Source of the DNA: DASUNP01 sp035249305
Lineage (GTDB): Bacteria > Acidobacteriota > Blastocatellia > UBA7656
Assembly (NCBI GenBank): GCA_035249305.1
Contig: DATFGQ010000037.1
Coordinates: 1-64,000 of the forward strand
Length of the DNA stretch: 64,000 nt
Direction: 5' to 3'
Each line of letters begins with the position of its first letter. Position 1 is the stretch's first letter. Positions 42,269 through 49,898 of this stretch are shown here, piece by piece. Made by a program: the position numbers and the translations under genes. The notes beneath the pieces are model-generated. The model saw nothing but the letters and a program-made list of their open reading frames with translations. It was not told the DNA's origin and did not search any database.

Positions 42269-43189
42269 ATGATTAATAAGGCCAGACTCTTTTTGTCTTT
42301 AATGCTTGTCGGCGGCTTCATCTTCATCATCCCGGCGACGCATGCACAGACCAACGACACCAAACAGAGTAATCCTTCTCACGTCCCGGCGGACGTGAGC
42401 CGCCTCGTAGCCGAGCTGCACTCGACAAACGCCGACAAGCGCGCGAAGGCGGCCTGCGCGCTCGGCGAGAAGCGTCAGCGCGCCTCGGCCGCAATCCCCT
42501 TCCTGCTCGCGCTGCTGAGCGATGGCGCCCTGATCGACCCGGAGGAGAGCTGCCCGAACGAGTTTCCTTTTGAAGACGAGACCTGGAAGCCGGAGTTCGC
42601 CGAGCTGAAGGAGACGACCGTAGGCGAAGCCGCCACGCAAGCGCTGATGGCGATATACGAGCCCGCGATCCAGCCGCTGATCTCGGCGCTGCTGAAGGCC
42701 GAGAGCTGGCGGGCGCGAAAGAACGCCGCCTGGGCGCTGCACAACAGGGGCGGCATACGCGGCGACGTGATGGAAGCGCTGATCACCGCCACGCGCGACG
42801 AGGCGTGGCAAGTGCGTGCGCAAGCGGTCCACGCGATCGGGCATAAAAGCAGCAGCGAGCTCGACGTGATCCCGCACCTGATCGCCGCCTTGAGCGACGA
42901 GCACCCGCGCGTGCGCGAGTCGGCGGCCGGCGGGCTCTGGCAGTGCGCGGACAGTCGCGCCTTCGGGCCGCTGCTTGAGGCGTTGAAGGACGCGGATTCC
43001 GACGTCCGTCGCCAGGCGGCCGACACGCTCGGCAACCGCGCGGTCAACGAGACTATCCCGATGCTGGTCGCCGCGACTAGGGATGACAACGAGCAGGTCA
43101 GGCGCGGGGCGCGGCGCGCGCTTGAAGTGATGAAGCAGCGCGCCATGGGGAGTGAGACAAACCTCGACCCGGCGCTCCTGCCGAAATGA
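42269..43189 (+). CDS. Secreted HEAT-repeat protein
   Basis: This is a 306-residue protein with a signal peptide (residues 1-27, ATHA). From about residue 42 it consists of HEAT/PBS-lyase-like repeats: DKRAKAACALGEKRQRAS, WRARKNAAWALHNRGG, WQVRAQAVHAIGHKS, PRVRESAAGGLWQCAD, SDVRRQAADTLGNRAVN, EQVRRGARRALEVMK. These form a curved helical surface for protein binding. No catalytic signature is seen and the partner is unknown. Purine-rich AAGGAGAA lies before ATG 42269. Confidence 0.85.
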   Translation: MINKARLFLSLMLVGGFIFIIPATHAQTNDTKQSNPSHVPADVSRLVAELHSTNADKRAKAACALGEKRQRASAAIPFLLALLSDGALIDPEESCPNEFPFEDETWKPEFAELKETTVGEAATQALMAIYEPAIQPLISALLKAESWRARKNAAWALHNRGGIRGDVMEALITATRDEAWQVRAQAVHAIGHKSSSELDVIPHLIAALSDEHPRVRESAAGGLWQCADSRAFGPLLEALKDADSDVRRQAADTLGNRAVNETIPMLVAATRDDNEQVRRGARRALEVMKQRAMGSETNLDPALLPK

Positions 43190-43211
43190 CGCGGTAATTG
43201 AAACAGCCGGT

Positions 43212-43268
43212 TTGACACTCCGCGCGATGCGCCGCTAGAGTTGCCGTCGAATGAACAACTCTAGCGGC
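43212..43268 (+). promoter_or_regulatory. Promoter and 13-bp inverted repeat over the start codon of a CPBP gene
   Basis: TTGACA (43212-43217) and TAGAGT (43236-43241) with an 18-base spacer form a promoter whose start point would be at or next to ATG 43251. The perfect inverted repeat GCCGCTAGAGTTG (43231-43243) / CAACTCTAGCGGC (43256-43268) overlaps the -10, the start point and the ATG. This is a typical place for a repressor operator, or for a hairpin hiding the start. Confidence 0.6.
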
Positions 43269-44297
43269 ATTCTCATTTTTGTCCTCAAGAACGGCGAAGG
43301 CGAGCTGCGCTCGGGCTGGCGCATACTGATCTACTTACTCCTCTTCATGATCTTCGTATTCATGCTCGCCGCGTTGGTCGCGGCGCTGGGCGGCGTCGTC
43401 ACGGGCGGCAGAGGCATGAGGATCGATCTGCTTCAGGAGCCGCCCACAAAACAGCCCATAACCGACAAGGGATTGCTGGTGGTCTTTTTGAATCGATCCG
43501 TGAACCTTGTCGCGGCGCTCGCGGCGTCGGCCGTCTGCGCGCGGTTCTTAGAGCGCCGCAGCTTCGCCTCGGTCGGCTACAAACTACACGCGGGCTGGCT
43601 CAAAGATTTCTCATTAGGCAACCTGTTGGGCGCTTTGTCGCTCGCCCTGGCGGTCGCGATAAGTTATATGGCGGGCGCGACGAGTTTCGCCCCGCGCGAC
43701 GCGACGCCGCAATCAATCCTAATCAACGCGGTCATCCTGTTCGTCATTTTTCTGATCGCCGCGGCGTTTGAGGAGGTGGTTTTCCGCGGCTTCATGTTTC
43801 AAGCCTTGCTTCACAACTTTCGAGTGATGCTCGGAGAGCGAGGCGCTGTGGCGACAGTCGCGATCACCTCCCTCGCGTTCGGAGTGATGCACGCATTCAA
43901 CCCGAGCGCGACCTTCTTTTCGGTAGCCAACACGATGCTGGCGGGCGTATGGCTGGGCGCCGCTTACTTAAAGACGCGGAGCCTGTGGCTTGCGACGGCG
44001 CTGCACGTGGCATGGAATTACGTGATGGTCTTCGCCTTCGGCCTGCCGGTGAGCGGGATTACGATGTTTAACGAGATGGCTCTGGTGGAGGGCCGAAGCG
44101 GGCCGCCCGTGTGGCTGTCGGGCGGCGACTACGGGCCGGAAGGCGGCGCGGCGGCTACGCTTGCGCTGATTCTGTCGCTGGCCTTAATAATCAAGTGGCG
44201 CGCGCTGCGCGCATCCGAAGATATGCTGATCGCGACGAGGCACGGCAGCACGGAAAGGCGAGTCGACGCTCCGCCCGCCGAGTCGTCCGAGGCTTAA
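43251..44297 (+). CDS. CPBP family intramembrane glutamic protease
   Basis: This 348-residue membrane protein has about eight hydrophobic segments. The three conserved CPBP motifs are intact: EEVVFRGFMFQAL (Glu-Glu-x3-Arg), SLAFGVMHAFNP and LHVAWNYVM. These enzymes cut membrane proteins or peptides (prenyl-CAAX-type proteases, bacteriocin immunity and regulators). The catalytic residues are complete, in contrast to the QQ variant at 3.9 kb. No ribosome site is visible; the ATG lies within the inverted repeat described above. Confidence 0.9.
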   Translation: MNNSSGILIFVLKNGEGELRSGWRILIYLLLFMIFVFMLAALVAALGGVVTGGRGMRIDLLQEPPTKQPITDKGLLVVFLNRSVNLVAALAASAVCARFLERRSFASVGYKLHAGWLKDFSLGNLLGALSLALAVAISYMAGATSFAPRDATPQSILINAVILFVIFLIAAAFEEVVFRGFMFQALLHNFRVMLGERGAVATVAITSLAFGVMHAFNPSATFFSVANTMLAGVWLGAAYLKTRSLWLATALHVAWNYVMVFAFGLPVSGITMFNEMALVEGRSGPPVWLSGGDYGPEGGAAATLALILSLALIIKWRALRASEDMLIATRHGSTERRVDAPPAESSEA

Positions 44298-44314
44298 GAC
44301 CTCTTAGCTAATAC

Positions 44315-44815
44315 TCAAGAATTCTTCTCGGCGATGTCGCCGATCACTGGGATCTTCCAGATCTGGTTGTTGTACGCCTTTATCATGGCGATGATGCTCA
44401 CGACCAGAAAGAACATCCCGGCGGCGCCTTGCAGCAGCGAGATCAGGGTCCAGCCGGCCGACCTGAACGGCGACGCAGCCATCATGATCCCGCTGAGCAC
44501 GGCCAGCACGACGTACACGATGATGGCCGCGCCCGTCAGCAGCAGGCTCTGCAACGCGTGAAACCGCACGAAGCGGTTTTGCTTCGGCTCCGTCACCAGC
44601 CAGATGATCGATAAGATTATGTTGATCGAGCATATCGGCAGGTAACAAAGCAGCGCGGCCACGTTGTAGTCGAGCCCGAGCGTCTGCGTCTTGCCCGGCG
44701 GGGGGCCGGGCGGCTGGTAGCCTCCGCCCTGGTAGCCACCAGGCGGCGGCGGATAATTCCCCGGCGGATAGTTCCCCTGCGGCGGCGGCGGATTATAAGG
44801 CGGCTGGTTGCTCAT
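44315..44815 (-). CDS. DUF4870-type membrane protein with Pro/Gly/Tyr-rich N-terminus
   Basis: This is a 166-residue protein. Residues 1-45 are low-complexity (NPPPPQGNYPPGNYPPPPGG). The rest holds three or four membrane segments of the DUF4870/Tic20-like type (YNVAALLCYLPICSINIILSI, NRFVRFHALQSLLLTG, QIWKIPVIGDIAEK). The function is unknown. It converges on the CPBP protease gene with a 17-base gap. Confidence 0.85.
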   Translation of the reverse strand: MSNQPPYNPPPPQGNYPPGNYPPPPGGYQGGGYQPPGPPPGKTQTLGLDYNVAALLCYLPICSINIILSIIWLVTEPKQNRFVRFHALQSLLLTGAAIIVYVVLAVLSGIMMAASPFRSAGWTLISLLQGAAGMFFLVVSIIAMIKAYNNQIWKIPVIGDIAEKNS

Positions 44816-44910
44816 TCGTTCTCCTTCATCGTGCTCTGTAACGATGCGTCGAGCTTCGGCGCGGCGCTATATTACTTCTCTCCCGTGGCGGTGTCAAACC
44901 ACGCGCAAGC

Positions 44911-46275
44911 TCAAAGCTTCAAGTGTTTGACGAGCAGGGTGGCGATCCCGAGGTAGGCGAAGAAAGTTAGGGCGTCGGTCAGCGTTATGACGAATACCGA
45001 CGACGCGGGCGCGGGGTCAACGCGCAGGCGCTTGAGCACTACCGGTATCAGCGTGCCGAGCAGCCCCGCGATGAGCAGGCTGAGCACCATCGTGATGCCG
45101 AGCACGCCGCCTATCTTCACGCCGAACCATGCGGAGATGATCGCGAAGACGACTACGCCGACTATCACGCCGTTGATCAGACCGGCGAGCGTCTCTTTGA
45201 CGACGACGCGGCGGCTCGACCCCCAGCCGACTTCGCCCAGCCCTATGCCGCGCACGACGACGGTCATCGTCTGCGTGGCGGCGTTGCTCCCCATGGCCGC
45301 GACTATGGGGATCAGGACCGCGAGCTCGAGCGAGCTTTTAAGCGTGTTGAGGTAGTAGCGGACGATGGCCACCGCGATGAGCGCCGCGCCGAGCGACAGA
45401 AGCAGCCAGGGAAGGCGGCGGCGCGCGGAGTTGACCGGCGAGCCGAGCGCGCTGTCGTCGGCGTCGACTCCGGCCAGCGCGTAGATGTCTTCGGTCGCCT
45501 CCTCGCGCATCACGTCTATGATGTCGTCTACGGTGATGATGCCGGCCATCTTGTTCTCCTCGTCCACGACGGGGACGGCCAGCAGGTTGTATGTTGCGAC
45601 TATGCGCGCGACCTCCTCCTGGTCGGTGTCCGTAGTCACCTTGATGATGTCGCTTATCATTATCTTGCGCAGCGGCGTCGAAGGGGGGTTGAGCAGGAGC
45701 TGGCGGAGGCTGACGACGCCGAGCAGGTGGTTGCGCGAATCGATGACGTAGAGGTAGAAGGCCATCTCGAACTCTTCGGAGCGGCGCTGGAGCGCGGTGA
45801 TGGCTTCCGAGACTGTTACGTCTTCGTCGAGCGCGAAGTAGTCGGGCGTCATTATGCGCCCGGCCGTCTCGTCGGCGAACCCGAGCAGCTCTTGAACGTC
45901 GGTCGAGTGCTCGACCTTCATCCGGTCCAACAGCTCGTCGCGCAGCTCTTCGGGCAGCTCGCCCACCAGAAGCGCGGCGTCGTCCGACGGCAGCTCTCCG
46001 AGAAGGCGCAGAATGTCGTCGCGGCTGAGAGTGGTAAGCAGCGCGACGGCGCGGTCGGTCTCCATCTCGGACAAGGCTTCGGCGGCTTTCGTGAGCTCGT
46101 GGCGGGCGAGCGCGTCAAACAGCGTCTCGCGCTCGTGCTGCGGCAGTTGGGAGAGTAGCTGAGCGATGTCGACCGCGCGGATTTTCGTGAGCAGGTTAAC
46201 GGCGTTCGACATGGCGCCGCGGCGGACCAGTCGGCCGACAGAGTCCAGCATCAGATTGAGCCGCTGTGCCTGCAT
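44911..46275 (-). CDS. mgtE: Magnesium transporter MgtE
   Basis: This 454-residue protein has the full MgtE layout: a superhelical N domain (about 10-130, VAELLSQL-type repeats with LPSDDAALLVGELPEELR), a CBS pair (about 138-260, RIMTPDYFALDEDVTVSEAI, VDDIIDVMREEATEDIYALAG) and five membrane helices (about 285-450), including GSNAATQTMTVVVRGI at the pore. It mediates Mg2+-gated Mg2+ entry at the inner membrane. No M-box riboswitch is recognisable upstream. Confidence 0.96.
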   Translation of the reverse strand: MQAQRLNLMLDSVGRLVRRGAMSNAVNLLTKIRAVDIAQLLSQLPQHERETLFDALARHELTKAAEALSEMETDRAVALLTTLSRDDILRLLGELPSDDAALLVGELPEELRDELLDRMKVEHSTDVQELLGFADETAGRIMTPDYFALDEDVTVSEAITALQRRSEEFEMAFYLYVIDSRNHLLGVVSLRQLLLNPPSTPLRKIMISDIIKVTTDTDQEEVARIVATYNLLAVPVVDEENKMAGIITVDDIIDVMREEATEDIYALAGVDADDSALGSPVNSARRRLPWLLLSLGAALIAVAIVRYYLNTLKSSLELAVLIPIVAAMGSNAATQTMTVVVRGIGLGEVGWGSSRRVVVKETLAGLINGVIVGVVVFAIISAWFGVKIGGVLGITMVLSLLIAGLLGTLIPVVLKRLRVDPAPASSVFVITLTDALTFFAYLGIATLLVKHLKL

Positions 46276-46432
46276 CCGTTTCGTCTCCGTTACGCCACAT
46301 AAGGAAATCTAGCTAACCGTCTCGTGGGGAGTGAATCAAATTTCTTATAGCACAACAGCGCGCGCGCTATCCAGGACAAAGAGCGCCGGGGAATAGTTTA
46401 GCTTGAGATGGTCCGATGAAGCGTCATAAGTA

Positions 46433-46447
46433 AGATTATGATAATCT
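46433..46447 (+). promoter_or_regulatory. 15-base palindrome upstream of the toxin-antitoxin operon
   Basis: AGATTAT-G-ATAATCT is a perfect palindrome ending 6 bases before the mntA ATG. It overlaps the likely -10 (TATGAT or GATAAT), so binding of an autoregulator there would block transcription. The ATG lacks a ribosome site, which suits a leaderless transcript. Confidence 0.6.
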
Positions 46448-46453
46448 AGTGCC

Positions 46454-46744
46454 ATGAATTCAGACGAGCTCTTTCGAGACAAGAGAGAGACAATTCTACG
46501 AATTGCCCGACGGCACGGCGCGTCAAACGTGCGCGTGTTCGGTTCGGTTTCGCGCGGCGAAGCGCGACCTGACAGCGACGTCGATTTCCTTGTCGATTTA
46601 GATGAAGGGCGAAGTCTGCTCGACCTGGGCGGCCTGTTGATGGATTTACAGGAATTGTTGGGTCGCCCGGTTGATGTCGTCACGGAGAAAAGCTTGCGCC
46701 CCCGCATCCGCGAGCGTGTGTTGCGCGAGGCTATACGGTTATGA
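46454..46744 (+). CDS. mntA: MntA-type nucleotidyltransferase antitoxin
   Basis: This 96-residue minimal nucleotidyltransferase has the catalytic motif GSVSRGEARPDSDVDFLVDL at about 35-54, with Gly-Ser and paired Asp residues. In HEPN/MNT modules it adds AMP groups to a Tyr of the HEPN partner and so blocks its RNase activity. It overlaps the hepT start by 4 bases (ATGA at 46741-46744), giving coupled translation in antitoxin-toxin order. Confidence 0.92.
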   Translation: MNSDELFRDKRETILRIARRHGASNVRVFGSVSRGEARPDSDVDFLVDLDEGRSLLDLGGLLMDLQELLGRPVDVVTEKSLRPRIRERVLREAIRL

Positions 46745-47070
46745 GAGATGATCGCGAAAGGTTGCTGGACGTTCTAGAAGCGATTGAGCGAATAGAAAAA
46801 TACGCCGCGCGCGGGCGCGAATCGTTCGAGCAGGATGAGCTGATTCAAACTTGGGTCTTACACCACTTGCAAGTCGTAGGCGAAGCCGTTCGCGCACTTT
46901 CTCCAGAACTGACACAGAGACACTCGGAAGTGGCCTGGTCGAAGATTGTCGGGATGCGGAACATCCTAGTTCATAATTATTTCAGCATCGACGCGGCGAT
47001 CGTCTGGGCGGTTATCGAAAATGATCTGCCCCTTCTCAAAAGACAGATTACGGGACTGCTTAATGAATAG
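46741..47070 (+). CDS. hepT: HepT-type HEPN RNase toxin
   Basis: This 109-residue all-helical HEPN (DUF86) protein has the RNase motif Arg-x4-His-x-Tyr in MRNILVHNYFSID near residue 76-88. The Tyr is the residue modified by MntA in characterised pairs. Together with the preceding gene it forms a complete type VII-like toxin-antitoxin module, isolated between mgtE and the second kinase gene, typical of a transferable insertion. Confidence 0.92.
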   Translation: MRDDRERLLDVLEAIERIEKYAARGRESFEQDELIQTWVLHHLQVVGEAVRALSPELTQRHSEVAWSKIVGMRNILVHNYFSIDAAIVWAVIENDLPLLKRQITGLLNE

Positions 47071-47084
47071 AGCTGCGTCTTATT

Positions 47085-47107
47085 CCGAAATCCGAAATCC
47101 GAAATCA
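47085..47107. repeat. Heptanucleotide tract (CCGAAAT)3
   Basis: Three perfect CCGAAAT units end in the TCA that is the complement of the TGA stop of the minus-strand kinase gene. It is the same heptamer, in another phase, as in the tract after radA (AATCCGA). Confidence 0.8.
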
Positions 47108-49624
47108 CTGAAGTCCTATGCGGCGCATCAGCTCGCCGTATCGTGGGTCTGTGCGGAGGCTCGTCAGCTTCGGGTCGGCCTTGGCGTAGTTCAAAAAATC
47201 GCCCTGCTCGTCGACGGTCTTCTTCAGCCACTCGAACGCCTCGTCCTTGTCACCCAGGCAGGCGTAGACGGCCGCTATGTGGTACGGCGACAGGTATCGT
47301 TCGGACGAGAGCTGCTTTAACTCTTCGATGATCCTCTCGGCCTCCGCGCGCTTGCCCGCCAGCGCCAGCGTCGTCGCGTACTCGGCTTTCACCACGGCCG
47401 AGACTTTCGACCCCGCGACGGCCCTCTCCGCCTCGGCGATGGCCTCGGCGTATGCGCCCTTCTGCGCGAGCGCGAGCGCGAGGTAGCGGCGCGCGGCGAA
47501 GAAGTTCGGGTCGAGCATCAGCGTCTTGCGGCATTGCTCTATCGCCTCGTCGTAACGGCGCGTGTTGTAGTAGACGTAGGCCACCGTGGCGTTGACTATC
47601 AGCGAGGTCGGGTCGAGCTCCTGCGCGCGCCTGGCTTCCGAGATCGCCTCTTCGGCCTTGCCCACGGCCGCCAGGTAGTTGGCGTACCACTGGTGCGCCT
47701 GCGCGTAATCCGGGTTGTAGCTCAGCGCGAGGCGGAACTCGCTTTCCGCCCCCGCCCAGTCGAGCGTGCGGAACCTCACCCAGGCGAGCGACGTGTGGCC
47801 TTCGGCGAGCTTCGCGTCCATGGCGACGGCCTTCTCGGCCGCCTCGATCGCGCGGGGGTATGCGGCGCGCGGCGACTCGACGCCGTAGGTCACGAGCATA
47901 GAATAAGAGTCGGCAAGCCCCGCGTAAGCGAGCGCATGCTTTGGATTAATCTCTATCGCCTGTCGGAAGAAGTCTATGCCCCGCCTCATCCCGTCGGCGG
48001 TGCGCTTATCGTAATAATTGCGCCCTTCCTGGTAGAGGCTTTCGGCCACGCGCTGATTCTTCTCGTCGTCGGTGAACTCAAGGCCGAGCTTTTCGGTGAG
48101 CTCTTCGAGCATACGCTCCTGGAGGCGGCGCAGGTCCGCGAACTTCTGGCTATACTCCTCGCTGTAGATGAGGCTGCCGTCCTTCATGTTCACGAGCTCG
48201 ACGCTGACCGACAGGTTGTCGTCGCCTTCGCGCTTGACGACGTTGCCGGTGAGCACCGTCTTAACGCCGAGCTGGCGGCCTACGTCGACCGGGTCGTAGG
48301 GCTGGTCCGCGAATCGCGAGACGGAGCTGTAGGGTATCACCTTCAGGTCGCCCTGCAATCTTGAGAGGCGGTTGATGATGCGCTTGGTTATCAGCAGGTT
48401 GAGGTCTTTCGTCATCGCGTCGCTCGCGCCGGAGGCGAACGGGAGGACCGCGACGGACTTCCGGCTGTCCTTGAAATAGACCACAAGCCCGACGGCGACG
48501 AAGACCAGCGCCGCGACGGTGTACATGACGCCGCGCTTATGGCGCTTGATCTCCGTGATGATGTACTCGGCGCTTGAGGCGGAGCGGACGGCGGTCGTTA
48601 TCTCTTCGGTGCGCGCGCCCGACGGGCGTGAAGGCGCGCGGGCCACGGCGCGGCCCCCGCTGTCGGAGACTGCGCGCGCGGCGCTCCACTCCAGCGGGTC
48701 GGCTTCGCTCAGCTCTTCCTGGAGGTCCTGCTGCTGCTTGAGCCTCTTGAGGTCGATGAGCATGTCCTTGACCGTCTGGTAACGCTCGTCACGGTCTTTT
48801 TCAAGCGCCTTGCGGACGATGCGCTGGAGCTCGGCCGGGACCTCCAGCGAGTAGCGCGACAGCGGCGGGGGCTTTTTGCCGAGTATCGAGAAGATCACGT
48901 CGCTGACGGTCGCGCCCTCGAAAGGCACGCGCCCGGCTATGGCTTCATACAAGACGACTCCCAGGCTGAAGATGTCCGTGCGGTGGTCGGCCTGAAGTCC
49001 GCGCGCCTGCTCGGGCGACATATAGGTGACGGTCCCGAGCACGGTGCCGGGGTCCGTGTCGACGTAGCGCTTGTTTACGGTGGCAGACTCGATGTTGGTC
49101 ACGGCCTCGGGGTCGGACGAGACGGCCTCGTGCTCGGCGGAGCTCTCGGTCAGTTTCGCCAGCCCGAAGTCGAGCACCTTCACGTAGCCGTCGTTGCGCA
49201 GCATGATGTTTTCGGGCTTGATGTCGCGGTGCATTATGCCCGCTTTGTGCGCGGCGGCCAGCGCGCTTGCCGTCTGCACGCCGAGCTCTACGACTTCGCG
49301 CGGCGACATCCGCGCGTGGTTGAGCCGCTGGCGCAGCGTTTCGCCGTCGATAAACTCGGTCGCGATGAAATGTGTCGAGTCTGTCTCGCCGATCTCATAG
49401 ATCGTTATGATGTTCGGGTGGTTGAGCGCGGAGGCGGCGCGGGCCTCCTGCTGGAAGCGCTGCACGCGGTCCTCCCTCTGCGTGAATCCGGCCGACAGGA
49501 GCTTGAGCGCTACCTTGCGGTCGAGCTTCGTGTCCTGGGCCAGGTAGACCTCACCCATGCCGCCTTTGCCGAGCATGGCGAGTATCTTGTAGTGGCCGAT
49601 GCGTGTGCCCGCTTCTACGCCCAT
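47105..49624 (-). CDS. Membrane Ser/Thr protein kinase with TolB-like and TPR domains
   Basis: This is an 839-residue protein. The kinase domain spans 12-285 (GKGGMGEVYLAQD, KVALKLLS, MHRDIKPENIML, DFGLAKLTE, TYMSPEQARG), followed by a linker, one membrane helix at about 363-383 (VMYTVAALVFVAVGLVVYF), a TolB-N-like domain (about 388-540, SVAVLPFASG to DLRRLQE) and TPR repeats (about 550-835). It is the ordinary single-module version of the architecture tripled in the kinase at 7.9 kb. The sensor half should lie outside the membrane. No sigma factor gene is adjacent. Confidence 0.93.
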   Translation of the reverse strand: MGVEAGTRIGHYKILAMLGKGGMGEVYLAQDTKLDRKVALKLLSAGFTQREDRVQRFQQEARAASALNHPNIITIYEIGETDSTHFIATEFIDGETLRQRLNHARMSPREVVELGVQTASALAAAHKAGIMHRDIKPENIMLRNDGYVKVLDFGLAKLTESSAEHEAVSSDPEAVTNIESATVNKRYVDTDPGTVLGTVTYMSPEQARGLQADHRTDIFSLGVVLYEAIAGRVPFEGATVSDVIFSILGKKPPPLSRYSLEVPAELQRIVRKALEKDRDERYQTVKDMLIDLKRLKQQQDLQEELSEADPLEWSAARAVSDSGGRAVARAPSRPSGARTEEITTAVRSASSAEYIITEIKRHKRGVMYTVAALVFVAVGLVVYFKDSRKSVAVLPFASGASDAMTKDLNLLITKRIINRLSRLQGDLKVIPYSSVSRFADQPYDPVDVGRQLGVKTVLTGNVVKREGDDNLSVSVELVNMKDGSLIYSEEYSQKFADLRRLQERMLEELTEKLGLEFTDDEKNQRVAESLYQEGRNYYDKRTADGMRRGIDFFRQAIEINPKHALAYAGLADSYSMLVTYGVESPRAAYPRAIEAAEKAVAMDAKLAEGHTSLAWVRFRTLDWAGAESEFRLALSYNPDYAQAHQWYANYLAAVGKAEEAISEARRAQELDPTSLIVNATVAYVYYNTRRYDEAIEQCRKTLMLDPNFFAARRYLALALAQKGAYAEAIAEAERAVAGSKVSAVVKAEYATTLALAGKRAEAERIIEELKQLSSERYLSPYHIAAVYACLGDKDEAFEWLKKTVDEQGDFLNYAKADPKLTSLRTDPRYGELMRRIGLQ

Positions 49625-49679
49625 AAGAACCGCGCCAGCTTATCACCGGGCTTTTCAAATTTCAACGCGCATTTCTTAA

Positions 49680-49896
49680 GTGCTGAGTGCTGAGTGCTGA
49701 GTGCTGAGTAATAGCAAGCTACTCGGCTCCGTAGGAGCCGGATGTTTATAGATGATCGCCAGGCAGGCACATTCAACTCCGTAGGAGTTGAATGATGGTA
49801 ATGCTTCTACAGACATAGAGCCCCTACGGGGCTTTTCAGACACGCTTTCAGCATTCACCGCTGAGGACTCAGGACTCAGCACTCAGCACTCAGCAC
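49680..49896. repeat. Composite repeat, family B copy 2, flanked by inverted heptamer tracts
   Basis: Four GTGCTGA units (49680-49707) and the complementary GGACTCA/GCACTCA units (49865-49896) enclose a copy of the hairpin element at 13346-13490 (GGCTCC/GGAGCC, ATTCAACTCC/GGAGTTGAAT, AGCCCC/GGGGCT). The right tract ends 2 bases before the stop of the ABC transporter gene. The whole 217 bases can fold as one large inverted repeat. Confidence 0.85.
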
Positions 49897-49898
49897 TT

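Noticed and set aside
46454..47070. Abortive-infection or defence island around the toxin-antitoxin pair
   Set aside because: Flanking genes are a magnesium transporter and a kinase; no other defence gene is within the window.
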